Below are positions 13,101 to 25,651 of a stretch of 64,000 nt of DNA, in pieces. The notes below the pieces were generated by a model. It did no database searches, was not told where the DNA came from, and saw only the letters and a program-made list of their open reading frames with translations. Location of the stretch: contig JANTQA010000057.1 in NCBI GenBank assembly GCA_027625915.1, positions 6,634,001 through 6,698,000 on the forward strand. Direction: 5' to 3'. Each line of letters starts with the position of its first letter. The stretch's first letter is position 1. A program made the position numbers and the translations under genes. Source of the stretch: Anaeramoeba flamelloides (Eukaryota; Metamonada; Anaeramoebidae).

Positions 13101-13694
13101 AAGACTGATAAATGAAAAAATAGAGTTTAATAGAAAAAGAATACTTAATTGGTAGAAGATAGACCCTGAAAATATTTCACAATGTACTTCAAGGAGTTAC
13201 GATTCAAGCTGTTCTTTGTGTGTGTCTCAACTCAAACTTAATTCGAGATTTAAGCTATTAATAGTGGAGGTATTTAATAAATAGAGATCATATTTTTGTA
13301 TTTTAAATTGATAATGTAATATGAATACTTGGACTTGGACTTGAACTTGAACATTATGTAATCCCCAAATTCAATCACTACAAAGTGTTTCAACATTTAA
13401 TAAAATTGTATTAAGTAATGAATTTTTAGACTTGTTAAGAACAGAAAAAAAATTATTTTGTTTTTTTAAATGCCAAAAAAAAAATCGAGAAAAATGAATA
13501 AAATTATAATATCTTTTGTCCTAAAGTTTAAATTTTAGGACGAATGTATTTTATTGGTGTTTTGTTGTAAATTTAATTATTTGAATTTTTAAGTTTTTCT
13601 TTTTCTTTTTCTTTTTGCTCTACTTGTTGTTGGTTTTTAAATCTATTCATTGGTTTTTGATACCAATTGAAAAAATTGTTTTAAATTCTCTATT
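10152..13694. other. Intergenic region between acyltransferase and RPS15A
   Basis: No gene is supported. It holds repeat R1 copy 2 (10864-11340). A short hexamer-like array of ACTTGG/ACTTGA lies at about 13328-13352. The rest is A/T-rich sequence with frequent stops in all frames. Confidence 0.55.
10864..11340 (+). repeat. Dispersed repeat R1, copy 2
   Basis: It aligns to 46-545 from GTATTTAAAAATTAATAT at its left edge through TTTTGGAGTCT near 11145 to the weaker right end near 11330, where copy 1 has a GTAA donor-like motif (minus strand) and this copy does not. It stands alone in intergenic DNA with no RCC1 exon beside it. Confidence 0.65.
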
Positions 13695-14251
13695 TTAATA
13701 GAAATAACCAAGAATTTTACCACCAGTATGTTTCTTTCTTGCTTCTTCATGATCCATAATTCCATAAGAAGTGGTTAAAACAATGAAACCAAATTGTCTA
13801 GATGGTAACAAGTTGTTGACCCATTTTTCGATTTCTTTTACTTTGACATCAAATCTTGGGCTGATACATCCACATTTGTTAATTCTTCCAATAAGGTTAA
13901 CTACAATTTTTCCGGCTCTTCGATCGTCAATTACTTCAAATTCTCCAATATAACCTATTTTTTTTTTTTTTTTTTTTTAATTCAAAAAGAAAAAAGCAAA
14001 AATAAAAAATAAAAAAAAAATCACAAAAAAGTTAAAAAGTAAAACAAAAAAAACTAAAAGTAAAGGAAACAGTTAAAGAAACACATTATTTTGTGTGTTT
14101 AAGGAATGTTCTACATACCATGTTTCATCATGACTTGTAAAAATTTGATGATAACTTTTGATGCTGGTCTAATAAGGACTTGTCTTTTTCCTCTTTTTTC
14201 GGCGTTTCTCATTGTTAATAAACAATCATGTAAAACTGATACACGTACCAT
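13695..14251 (-). CDS. RPS15A: 40S ribosomal protein S15a (uS8)
   Basis: The minus-strand gene has exon 1 at 14119-14251, a 164-bp intron (13955-14118; donor GTATGT, acceptor AATAG after a run of about 20 A) and exon 2 at 13695-13954. The product is 130 residues, the usual eukaryotic length, ending ILGYFY and TAA. Exon 1 encodes [12 protein letters not shown] and [14 protein letters not shown]. The intron splits the Gly codon in [12 protein letters not shown]. Exon 2 continues [38 protein letters not shown] and [14 protein letters not shown], all hallmarks of uS8. The protein binds 18S rRNA in the small-subunit body. It looks intact. Confidence 0.97.
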
Positions 14252-17200
14252 CTTTCAGAAATAGAATTTTTATTATTGAATAAATAAAAAAAAATGAATG
14301 GAAATTTTATTTTTGAAAAGAATTCCTTGAGTACGACTAATAGTTCTCAGTTTGATATATAATTAATAAGAGATTGCTGATTATTTTTGATTTTTAGACT
14401 TGTCTTCAATAGAGATTTATTATCATATAAAAGTATTTTGTAATTGATAGTAAATATGAGAAGTATTAAAGTGTTTGAGTGGTTTTAAAAAATCAATTCG
14501 AATTATAGTTTCACATTATTGTATTAGATTTCAAATGGTAACCAAAATACTTTTGTACAAAGAATGAAACTGGTTGTTACCGAATAAAATCACTGATTTT
14601 TTTTCTTCTTGTTTGAATATAACAACTAATTCAATATCTAAATATACATTTAAGGGGAACCAATTTTGAAGGTAAATTCTTTGATCTTTTAAGTAATATA
14701 TTTTTAAGGGAGTGGACTTTTTTTAAAAATAATTCGAAATCGTAAAGATCTGAGAAAACACTTTTTTTGAAATTTATGTGCCGAGTTATGAAATAGATGG
14801 TTAACCTTATTTAAACAATTTTTTAATTTGAGTGTCTTTTTTGAATCCAAAATTCACACGTTTCCCATATAAAACGAAAAAAAATTACCTATTATTTTTA
14901 TAACTGTTACTATTGTCGAAAATAAGTGAAACACGGTTTTTAATTGGGAACATTACTGAAATTTCAAAGTAAGATCAATGAAAAAAAGAATAAATAAATA
15001 AATAAAGACAAAATGAAGTATTCACCACCATAACAGTTTTTTTAATAATATCTTTTGAAGGGATTTTTCATTGATTGATTAATTATTAAAAATTTGTTCA
15101 AAAAATTGACTATTTTTGCGATCTCCAAAACCACAACATCAATTTTGATAAAAAAGTAGATTTAAATTGTATTTGTGGGATTGACTGAAAATAATATAAT
15201 GGATTATTATTTCAAGTTAATTGGTTTCTTCTCTTTATATATTTTACTTTTCATTTTCAGTAATGATCCCAATAAAAACCGTGTTGAACACTTTTTTTCC
15301 CATTTCACTTTTTTTCCACAACACTTGTTTTAATTCTTGAAAATGTGAAAACATATTTTTTCTATTATGTTGGAAAGTATTGATATAGAAAGATTTTTTT
15401 TTTAATTTGTTATTGTTTTAAATAATTAATATTTCAATACAAATCTTTGCTAATAAAACTAATTGAAGTATAAGTGATTTAATAAATGAATATTTGGGAG
15501 AATCTTAACTACAGTTTATCAATTAAATTGAGATTTATGGAAAAAAAACAATTTTTTTCTTCATGTGTTTAAAAAAGTTGTTTTTTTGGTTTTTCTAAAT
15601 GAAAAAAAATTGAAAAAAAAATTTTCAATTTTCAAATGTTTTTAAAAAATTGTTTGGTCTTATTAAAAAGAATATTTATAACAATTAAACACATTTTTGC
15701 ATAAAAAAAAAATGATTTTGAATTGTCAGGATAAAATTACCCTTATTCCGAAATATTATCAAAACAATTTTATTTTGAAAATATTAAATTTTGTCTTAAA
15801 CTGAAACACAATTTTTGTGAAAAATTTAAATGACATTAAAAATTTAATAATCCTAACTTTCCTACTTGAAAAATATAATTATTATTTTTTTTTTTCAATC
15901 ATCTGAATATATAAATTTTTTGGTGAATCAAAAGAATTATCCTAAAAAAAGAAAAGATCTCTTTACATTTATAATCCTGAAAACGAAAAATCAACTATTT
16001 TTCAAAAATTTTGACTCACATGATAATGTTAATGGGAGTTGTTTTGAGGATTTATTCCAGTATTCTTTACAAAAAATATTTTCAAATTTTTGAATCAGAA
16101 TCACTTTTTCTAATTTTGCAAATTTTAATTTTGCTTTTTCATATTTTTGTTTTTCTTTTGTTTTTTTTTTTTTTTTTTTTTTTTGCATTTCTTTTTCTTT
16201 TGTTTTTCTTTTTCTTTTTTTTCTTTTTTATTCTATTTTTTTTTTTTTTTAAGAAAGATCATGTGGAAAAAAAAAGAGATCTTCAAAAAGACAAATAATC
16301 ACTAAGAAAATTTCAACTATTTAATGTCTTTGAAAATGGATTTAATTATTCATAAAAAATCTTGTTGTTCAACCTTTTTTCAGTGAAAGTTCATTAATAA
16401 AAAATCTGTAATGCTCATTTCAAAAATTGAGACTCGCCTTTTTTTAGTTTTTGGTTTTATTTTTTTTTTTAATTTTAATATATCAGACTTTTATAGATTT
16501 AAAATGACTTCAAAGTGAATTACAAATCATATTTAGTTATTAATTGTTCTTGAATACTCAAGGATGAGCTTTTTTTTCACTTTATTATCTCAGGTGAGTC
16601 ACAATTTTTGAAAAAGAGTTTAGTTATTTAAACCCCATTTCAATTTCATTGTCCCATTAAAAATCAAATTCTGAAAATAAATATTTTTATAAAATGAAGT
16701 TATCGATTATAATAAATTAATTACTATTTTAATATTCAGTTCTATACATTGGAGATATTTTACTTTCATCAATAAATAAATAAAAAAAAAAGTAAAAAAA
16801 AATAAAAAAATTGTGCCATTTATTATATAATTTAGTTTATAATAATAATCAAAATAGTAATAAACTGGTTAAAAAAATTTTTTTTTTATGTGAGAAATTT
16901 AATAACTTTATATATTTTCTTTTTAAAAAAAGTATTAAAAAAAAAAAAATTGATCTCCAAAAAATATTCTTTTCTGTCTTTCTGTGCTAATGAGAATTTT
17001 TTGACACTTAAAAGATACAAAATTTACAATTAGAGAATATCACCAATAAGATATTTTAAAATTTTGCCTTGTTTTTGATAGTATTGACCCCTTAAGCTAT
17101 GTATTGAATTTTTTTAATTTTTTTCATTAATAACACTATTGAATTTCTTGAAATATTGAAGACTATTTATTATGTAAATAATATCACTTATATAGTCTCT

Positions 17201-20002
17201 ATTTTTTGAGAAAAAAATTCAAATTTGATCTTTTTCAGTAGAGAATTTCTTTTTAAATAATTGAACCTTAAGAAAAAAATATCAGATTAACCTATTGTTT
17301 ATTAATACTTTTTTGACTATTTAATGGATAAACTCTATTGAAAAAAATAATTATGGTTCTAACTTTTAAAATAGGTCTTTTTTCCAAAGTTGGTATGGGG
17401 TATTTGAGTTATTTAATAAAAATTTTCAGTTATCTTTTAGAAAATGATTGTACACAACTTTTGAAGATAGTATAAAATCACCGGGAAATTGGAATTTGAA
17501 AACCAGGAACTAAAAAACAGTTTTCCTAACTTTTTTCTTGGAAAGGATATTTTTATTCCCAATAATATTATTTTTTTATAAAATGTTATTTCCAGAACCT
17601 AAAAACTTATTAAAGAGAAAAAAAAAAAAAAAGCTACAAAAAAAAAAAGGAAACTTATATATATATATTGGCTCTTATTTAAATATTAAAAATTGAATGG
17701 GAATTGTTGAACAATAAAATAATGAAGAAAAAAAAATTCAAAGATAATAAACTGAAAAATTTCTTGATTATTCTGAAAGGATAATTAAAAAACTTTTAAT
17801 TTGGAATTGAATGACATTACTTGTTGAAATTTGAATTTAAAAAGGTTAAAAAAGTTTAGTTACTCTTTTTTTGATCATCAGAGATTTATAGAAAATATTT
17901 TGTTTTGAAATATGAATTACCTTGAAAATACCTACAATTTTTTGAAATAAAAGAAAGTATCTATATTTTTTTTTGGAATTATTTTTTTTATAAATCCTTA
18001 TAAACAAATATAAAGGATAAAAAGTATATTTAGAACGGAGACTGAAAAACAAAATTTAATTACTATTTTTAAAGTAAAATTTTCTATCAAAAAATTAAAA
18101 TCCTAAATAGAAATCGCGGATTTGGTACTCACATCCATTGATGGGATTTACTTTTTGAGATTATTTGTTACCAAGTGGTTTCAAAAATTACAAATACTTG
18201 GGAAAGAAAATCATTTATAACTTGAATATTTTATAGTTTTTAGATTTTATAGTTTTTTGATTGAAGAAAATAACAAAAAAGAGAAGTTTAATACCTCAAC
18301 TCATCAAAAGAATAATTCAATTCCCATTAAAGTTTTAAATTTGTTTTTTATTTTAGAAGTGTTTACCCCCTTATAGAAAAACGAGGAATTGTGTTTTTTA
18401 TAGAAAAAAGTTACTATTAAATCTCATTTTTTATTACCAAAAGAATAAAAATATTTTCATTTCTTATTTCCAATTCTCAAGAAAAACAAAAAAATCCCCA
18501 CTTTTTAACTGACATTTAAATTATTTTGATTTTATTCATTTAAAAATTATAAAAATGTTTGAATTTCTTTTATTTTTTTTTTCAATTTTTAGGTAAAGAT
18601 TCCAGTGATTTTTTGAACCAAAATAGTGAATTAATATTTGAGTTGAACAACACCTAAATCAAATTTAGAAGTCTCAATATTTATTTAAAAAAATCCTTTA
18701 AAAAAAACCATGTATCCACTTTTTTGTCCCTACAAACCAAAAAACACTAAAAATGAAAAACTGATCAAATACTTTCCATTAATACAATTAAAAAAACAAA
18801 ATGATAAAATAAAAATAAATAAAGTTTCAATTTAACTTTTTCTTGAAAACTTTTTTTGCCAAAATCATTGAATTCACACCTGAAATTATGTATATTTTTA
18901 GATACACTATCTTGTTTTAACTCATTTACTAAAATAAATTCTAAATTCTGGGAATTTTCTTTTCACAAAAGGCACTAATTTGGTCCTCAAATGTTTTTTT
19001 TAGTTTTAAATGGTAAAATTAAAAAAAAGTTAAACTAAAAGGATAAACTCTCTGGAAAAGCATTCTAATTTAATATATTAACTTATTCTTTGATTTCAAA
19101 CTTTTCTCAACCCCAATTTTTCAAAAAAAAAAATAAAAAAGTGCAAAGTAATTTCAAAAAATAATTTTGATATTCAAAAGTTGAGAGTGTTTTTATTCTA
19201 AAAAAAATTATCCCAGTGGTTAATTGAATTAAGTATGAAACTTAGATTTCGAAAAATATTAATCAGAAAAAAATAGTGCTTAATTTTATTAAGGACATAT
19301 AGAAATATTCACCCAAAAAATTAAAAAAATAAAGTTGATTTTTCCAGATCTGAAATTTGATAACTTATTTTAAAAGAAGAAAACTCAAAACGAATTCCCA
19401 CAAAGTCAGAAACCAAAAAGTAATTTTGTTTGATTTCAAACCACTGAATTAAATCTCTCTAGATATTAGTTTGACGAACAACAAAGATATCTTCGGAATT
19501 TGATTTGAAGAATCATTTAATAAATAATCCATACAATTTCCAATTGTCAAACAAAGTTTAAGTTTGTTTGAGTGGTAGTATTCAACTCCATGTTATTTTA
19601 ATGATAATGAGATTATAAAAAGAAAAATACTTAACTCAGAAATTTCATGTGAAATTATTTTCGAAAAGACTTTAAAAGTGAGTAGCTTTTTTAAAAAATC
19701 TCTTACCTTGATTTAACAGGTTTGGATTTCTTTTCGTTTGTTTGGAAAATTGGAAAATGATAATCCCCCAAGATTGAGAATTAATTCAAGGAAAAGTCAG
19801 AGATTTCAAACCACCTACACAACCAAGTATTACAATTCTTGGCTATGTTGTTTCTATATCAAGATCAGATTTAAAAATAAAATCAAAATCAAAATCAGAA
19901 CCAATTACTAAAAAAGTGAGTAATTTTTAAAAAATAAAAAAAACCTTGACAAAAGTAAAAGTGGAAGAAAAGAAAATTTATTTTTTTCTTAATCAATCAC
20001 AA
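14252..20002. other. Gene-poor A/T-rich region (5.75 kb)
   Basis: I see no supportable gene, RNA gene or clear transposon. The longest frames arise from poly-T and poly-A tracts (for example 16150-16260). A short (TA)n run lies near 17658. Promoter elements for the flanking divergent genes must lie here, but none is recognisable. Confidence 0.5.
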
Positions 20003-23000
20003 ATGAATGTTTCACATCAATTAAAATCAAATAGCAACGACAACAACCAGACACCGAAGGCTAAGATTGGCTTTAGTGATCTCTCATATAAGGTTATTTT
20101 GGATATCATCGATAACTTTATTTCTGGTAACGCGTCCTTCCGTGTGTGCAATTTGAATGTGATGACAAAAAAAGAGGAGCGCACTTTGCTTTCTTTAAAT
20201 TCAAATAACTTCACGATCACAACTCTCAACAACAACCCTAAAACGAAGGCATATAGTTATGAGAAGAACCAACAAAAAATAAGCTTTTATGAAGGTATGG
20301 AGGGCCATTATCAAGTCCAGCTTCGTTTAAGTGAGAAAAAAAGTTACTTGTTGCATTTTGAAAGCAATTATGAAGCACAATTGTTTCTAGGATCCTTTTC
20401 TCTTTACCAGTCTTACAACGATCAGACTTTACAATTTCCACAGCTATATGGGAATTTGCTGAGCACTTTAAGGTTAGAAAGTGATGTTTTAGCAAAGCGA
20501 TGTTTTCAAAACGATCATTTGCAATTTTCCATCAGATTGATGATTCCATATGGCGACAAAATTTCTGGAATTTTAAGTTTGGCAAAGAAAGGCTTGGTTA
20601 TAAATTTAAATAATGGTGATTTGCTTGAATTTAATCTCTGTTGTTGTTTGATTTCAATATATGAGACAAAATTAGAAGAAATCATTAATTTTCATAATTT
20701 GTCAGAAAGCAATTTACTTGAACACAACCACAACACTAACAACAGCAATAACGACAACAACAGCAATAACGAAAACAACAGCAATAACGACAACAACCAT
20801 GAAAGCGACAATTACGAAAGCACCAAAACAGACAACAACAGCAAAGAAAATGATCCACTCATCCAAATTGTCATTAATACTGTACAAGGAGGTAAAATGC
20901 TCTTGGTTGAGTGCTTGGATCAAAAGCAACAATTCCTTTTATTAAATCTCTTAAGGATGTTTGTTCGAAGAAATAAAAATCAAAGCCAATTAGCAGAACC
21001 CCCAAAGAATTTAAATTCAATAGTTACAACATTATCAAATTATCACTTCCACATACCAACAGAAATATACCACAGTTTGGTTATGAATCAAAACGGGTTT
21101 GAAACGAATGGCAATAACAAAGAAAAAACGATTAAAAATTATTTCCAGAGGATCGAAAACAATTCAAAGATAAACATTACAAATTTTGATGCTGATTACA
21201 AAGGCGAAACCTTCCAGCCAATTCAAAACGGATCCATTTATCAAACAGAATTGTGTAATTCAGGCTTGATCAACTTTTCCAAAAATAAACATCATTTATC
21301 TCGAATTATCAAAAGCAAAATAAAAGGATATATGCTAAGTGGGAAGGGCGACTTTGAAGTAAATGTTTTGATTGACAAAGAATTCTATAAAGGGGTATTG
21401 CGTCTAAATTTGAACAACTCTCAAATACTGATATACGAGACAAAAAATACAAAAAAGATCCCTCAGCTAATTGAAAAAAAGAATAAAAACTCGAGAATTA
21501 AATATTTAAAGGCCAATTATAATTTGAAACAGAATTTTTTTTTCCATCCTATAAGGCCATTGCTATTATTCAAAATCAATTCAAAAGTTAAAATAATAAT
21601 TAAAACAAATCAGTACCAAGATCGAGATCTTATTTATAATACATTTTTAACATTTAGAAACAATTTATTTAATATCAAGAATAATAATTCAATAATAATC
21701 ACAACACCAAATATAAATGTCTTGAAAAAAAACAAAGAAATTTTGCAAATGAAAAAAAAATTCACTCATACTAAAATTAATTTGATTTTAAAAAAATCCA
21801 AATTTGAATATAACAAAAACAATATCAACAAAAATAATAATAATAAAAACAATAATAATGATAACAACAATAATAATAACAATAAAAACAACGAAAAAAA
21901 GAAGGATAACAAAATAATATTAGAAAAAGATATAATTTTAGAAAAAGAGGAAGAAACAGAAGAAGAAGATGTGCAAAATTACGAGGAAATTGAAAGGGCT
22001 TTTGACCAAATCGAATCAGAATTAACAAAAACGAATTATGGAATTACCATTTATAATTCCTTTCAAGAAAATATCGGCCATTACCGAATAGAACTCAAGA
22101 AAGATCATTTTACCATATTTATGAACAATCAGAACAATTTCAGTCGCAGGTATAGTATCTTTTCACAAGTCCTATTTTATAGCAACCATTCTTTAATTGT
22201 GAAATTTTTACTTGATGAAAATTATTACATAACCGTTGGCTTTTCAGATCCTGAAGAAAAAAAAGGATTTTTGAGAGATTTCTCTTATAAAAGAAAGAAA
22301 TATTTGCAAAATGCATTATTAACCTTGAACGAATTTAATTGCCAAGTAATTACCCAATTTGGTAATTTGAAGGCCAAATTATTTATTAACCCAGATAACA
22401 TAAAAATTATTACAAAAATGGAAACAATGGCCCTTCCTTATAATTTTTTAACTTATTTAAAAATAGATAAAGAAAGGAAAAGTGATTTAATATTAAATTT
22501 AGATCACAATGAATATTTGACTTTTAATTTCAAAAATTTAAAAATTCAAAAAAAATTTATTAGATCATTTGATAATTATAGGAAAAATTATCTTGATAAA
22601 TTTATTCATGAAAATAAAAAATTATTTTATCCTAAAATTATTAATAATGGTAAATTATTAGAAAATTGTTTTATTAAATTTAAACTTGGAAAATTGATGA
22701 TCCTTTCAAATGAAATGGAAACAATAAAATCAGAATTAGATAACAACACCCAGAGACTGGGCAAGAAAAATAATAAAAAGAAAAAGAATACTATAAAATC
22801 CGAGTACAGCGATTTTTCGTTTGGTACGATCCCTGACAACGATAACAATATTATGATTAAAAATGAAGAAGAAAAAAAACAAAATAAAGTTATTTCTGCT
22901 TATGATTTATATAAACACCAATGCTATTTTGATCTCATTGAAAATTATCAAATTAAAATCCAATTTTTTGATGGGAATTGGATCAGGTTATCTTTTAATA

Positions 23001-24301
23001 AACAGCAAGACTTTTATGATTTTACCGAAGCTCGATTAACTTTCGATTGTGAAAAGCAATTAAAACAACAATATCTTAATATTTTCAATGCCCAACAAAT
23101 TAATAAATTGAATTCGAAGCCAATATCGGAAGGAAATATTTCAATTAGTCATGATTATGTAATTATGAAATTTAAAAAAATCACCAAATCAAAGAATAAT
23201 GCCCACGATGATGTCAGGTCCAAGGGGGGTGACAATACTAGTAATGAGAATGGAAATATAAAAAATGTTAACAAAAGTTATTTAATTAAAGAACCTCTTC
23301 AAAATTTAAAAATATACCAAAACATGAAAACATTAAATATGATAAAAATTACTAATATCAAGGAAAATTTAGATTATTATTTAAAATTTGAAAAAAAAAA
23401 TCAATATTTAACTTTTACAAATCTTTTTCAAATTTTTAAATCAAATATTATATTAATGGACAAAGAATTACCAAGAATATCGCAATTGGGTATCGAAAAA
23501 TTTTCAATCAATATTTTAGATAATGAATTCCAAATTATTAATCCAAATGCTAAATTGATAATCACACACGATTTTCTAGTACTGCAATTCTCGAAAAAAA
23601 AAATCAAATATCCTAGAAACTCACCAATCGTAATCAATCTAAATAAATCTTTAAAGAACATCGTAAAATTAAATATACTCGAGGATAATTATATAATCTC
23701 CTTTATCACTCGTTACGAAAGAGTTCAATTTGTTGTGTTAATGGAAAAAATCACCATAAACCAAAAAAAAGTAAAAAATTTATTATTATTAAAAAACACA
23801 AAAGATCAAAAAGAGGAAGAAGACCTAAAAGGGGAGAAAAAGGATAAAAAGGATAAAAAGGATAAAAAGGGGAAAGGCGAAAAAGGAGAAAAAAGAGAAA
23901 AGGTGGAAGAAGACGCAAAAGGGGAGAAAAAGGAGAAAAGGGATAATAAGGAGAAAAAGGATAAAAAGGTGAAAAAGATGAAAAAGACGAAAACGGGGGA
24001 AATGGCGAATAATACTGAAAACCATGAATGGAAAATTAGAATAATTTCAGATAAAGAGAAAAAAATTAAAGGAACAATACAATTATCAAACGATAGTATA
24101 ACCATTCAAAACCATAAAAAAAAACCAATTAAATATAAACTTAATAAAAATATCATAATTAAAAAAGATAAAAAATCATCTGTAAAAATTCATCTTGCCT
24201 TATCAAAAAAAGAAAAACAGATTTTAAGATTTGATACCGAAAATTATTCCAAAGAATTTGTGCAACAATTTAAACGTATCCAAAAAAAATATCAAAAATA
24301 A
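20003..24301 (+). CDS. Large protein with about nine PH-like modules
   Basis: A single uninterrupted frame of 1,432 residues from the ATG at 20003 to TAA. No family is recognised by sequence. By eye it repeats one pattern: alternating beta strands, then an aromatic-starting C-terminal helix such as FSDPEEKKGFLRDFSYKRKKYL-like. Modules lie at about residues 36-143, 171-328, 446-556, 676-769, 769-866, 876-1019, 1026-1150, 1161-1256 and 1341-1432. Closing helices include NLKIQKKFIRSFDNYRKNYL, NYEAQLFLGSFSLYQ and NYSKEFVQQFKRIQKKY. Asn-rich linkers interrupt module 2 (20720-20850) and precede module 4 (21815-21910). A Lys/Glu/Gly tract (23810-24000) precedes module 9. PH folds bind phosphoinositides or proteins; any such role here is inference. 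The first third uses visibly more C/G-ending codons than the rest. There is no signal peptide or membrane helix. Confidence 0.85.
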   Translation: MNVSHQLKSNSNDNNQTPKAKIGFSDLSYKVILDIIDNFISGNASFRVCNLNVMTKKEERTLLSLNSNNFTITTLNNNPKTKAYSYEKNQQKISFYEGMEGHYQVQLRLSEKKSYLLHFESNYEAQLFLGSFSLYQSYNDQTLQFPQLYGNLLSTLRLESDVLAKRCFQNDHLQFSIRLMIPYGDKISGILSLAKKGLVINLNNGDLLEFNLCCCLISIYETKLEEIINFHNLSESNLLEHNHNTNNSNNDNNSNNENNSNNDNNHESDNYESTKTDNNSKENDPLIQIVINTVQGGKMLLVECLDQKQQFLLLNLLRMFVRRNKNQSQLAEPPKNLNSIVTTLSNYHFHIPTEIYHSLVMNQNGFETNGNNKEKTIKNYFQRIENNSKINITNFDADYKGETFQPIQNGSIYQTELCNSGLINFSKNKHHLSRIIKSKIKGYMLSGKGDFEVNVLIDKEFYKGVLRLNLNNSQILIYETKNTKKIPQLIEKKNKNSRIKYLKANYNLKQNFFFHPIRPLLLFKINSKVKIIIKTNQYQDRDLIYNTFLTFRNNLFNIKNNNSIIITTPNINVLKKNKEILQMKKKFTHTKINLILKKSKFEYNKNNINKNNNNKNNNNDNNNNNNNKNNEKKKDNKIILEKDIILEKEEETEEEDVQNYEEIERAFDQIESELTKTNYGITIYNSFQENIGHYRIELKKDHFTIFMNNQNNFSRRYSIFSQVLFYSNHSLIVKFLLDENYYITVGFSDPEEKKGFLRDFSYKRKKYLQNALLTLNEFNCQVITQFGNLKAKLFINPDNIKIITKMETMALPYNFLTYLKIDKERKSDLILNLDHNEYLTFNFKNLKIQKKFIRSFDNYRKNYLDKFIHENKKLFYPKIINNGKLLENCFIKFKLGKLMILSNEMETIKSELDNNTQRLGKKNNKKKKNTIKSEYSDFSFGTIPDNDNNIMIKNEEEKKQNKVISAYDLYKHQCYFDLIENYQIKIQFFDGNWIRLSFNKQQDFYDFTEARLTFDCEKQLKQQYLNIFNAQQINKLNSKPISEGNISISHDYVIMKFKKITKSKNNAHDDVRSKGGDNTSNENGNIKNVNKSYLIKEPLQNLKIYQNMKTLNMIKITNIKENLDYYLKFEKKNQYLTFTNLFQIFKSNIILMDKELPRISQLGIEKFSINILDNEFQIINPNAKLIITHDFLVLQFSKKKIKYPRNSPIVINLNKSLKNIVKLNILEDNYIISFITRYERVQFVVLMEKITINQKKVKNLLLLKNTKDQKEEEDLKGEKKDKKDKKDKKGKGEKGEKREKVEEDAKGEKKEKRDNKEKKDKKVKKMKKTKTGEMANNTENHEWKIRIISDKEKKIKGTIQLSNDSITIQNHKKKPIKYKLNKNIIIKKDKKSSVKIHLALSKKEKQILRFDTENYSKEFVQQFKRIQKKYQK

Positions 24302-24851
24302 AATCTGACTTATTTTTTTAATATACTCTTATTTCTTTTGATTTCAAATTTTCTTTTCTCTATCATTTTATCTTTTTGTTTTTAAATATAATACATTATT
24401 TACAAAATTTATATATAGTACTTTATTATTTTTGAATTTTTTTTTTTTACTTTTTTTATTTTTATTTTTTATTACTTGTGAAAATATTAAAAAAACAATT
24501 TTTAACTCCATTTTTTATCCAATACAAAAATCAAACAATAAAAATATCGTTTCATATATATATATATATTTAGTTATTTTTCTATTTCTTGAAAATATCA
24601 GTTATTTTAGAATCTAATTTTCATTTTTATTATATTTATGTGTTTTTATAAAATATACACAAATAAAAAATTTCAAATTTGAACTTTATTTTGGGTTGAT
24701 CTGAAAATACAAACAATATGAAGAGAATATTTTGACATATTTTTGAATTAAAGAATAAAAAAATTGTAATAGCTAATAAAACAGTGGGAAAATAATTTAT
24801 TATTGAATATAAATGAATGAATGTCTATAAAAGGGAAGAATTAATATTAAC

Positions 24852-25565
24852 TCTTTTTCAAACAAAGGGGTACATTTCTCATATCATTAATAGTATTGAA
24901 TTTGATTGTTAATAAGATAATTACAAATTGGTAATTTTCATTTTAATTATTCATTTTTTCATTTTTTGTTTATTTTATTTATGGATATTGAACAGTTGGA
25001 AATAGAAAAAAAACAAGATAAGAAGATGCCTATTTGGAAATAATCTGACAGTATAAAAATGGAAACAGTTTAAGTTTGATTTAGAAAAAGTTATAGATAT
25101 ATGAATTAAGAAAGACCATTATTGGATTGATATGTGGAACAAAGAAAATTGAAAATAAAAAAAAAACAATTCTGACAAAATACCCTAATGAATTGTGGCT
25201 TTATATTGAAAAAGGAGACTCTAAAGTACAAAAGTCTGAATTCAAATAGTTATCAATAAAATATAAGGAATTTTTTTTCTCAACTCGCATTGTTCAGTAA
25301 TCTTTATTTATTTAATATAATTTTTAACACTTTAAAATTTAAAAAACGAAATTTATCATTTTAAATAAAAGGGTAAATCAATTTTTAAAATATTTAATTT
25401 TAATTTTTATTGTTTTTTTTTAATGAGTTTTAAATATTCTCTGGAGTTTTTTTTTATATTTTAAAGAGTTTCTTAGATTTTTGAAAGATGTTATAATTAA
25501 TTTGATTTCATTCTGAATAATTCTTAAATTTTATAAGCCCTTTTATTTGAAAAAGAGTATATCTG
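24852..25565 (+). repeat. Dispersed repeat R4, copy 1 (about 710 bp)
   Basis: It matches 52006-52700 in direct orientation, with high similarity at TTGAATTTGATTGTTAATAA (24897) and ATGAATTAAGAAAGACCATT (25101). Both copies hold an ATG followed by codons for MDIEQLE, and further on a phrase YP(N/D)ELW(L/I)YIE, so the family may descend from a coding sequence of unknown identity. The frame is not open throughout in either copy. No terminal repeat is visible. Confidence 0.7.
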
Positions 25566-25651
25566 TATAAATATCCCTCATAACCCCACATAACCTAATT
25601 TATTTGAAATAAAATTTGAAATTTAAATTGTTATTAACATATTATTACTTA

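Noticed and set aside
13771-13953. Plus-strand 60-codon frame
   Set aside because: It is antisense to RPS15A exon 2, whose protein is conserved almost residue by residue.
16011-16298. 95-codon frame rich in Phe
   Set aside because: It is created by poly-T tracts and has no other protein-like content.
20714-20932. Minus-strand and alternative-frame peptides over the Asn-rich segment
   Set aside because: They are shadows of the CAACAA/AACAAT repeats inside the PH-like gene.
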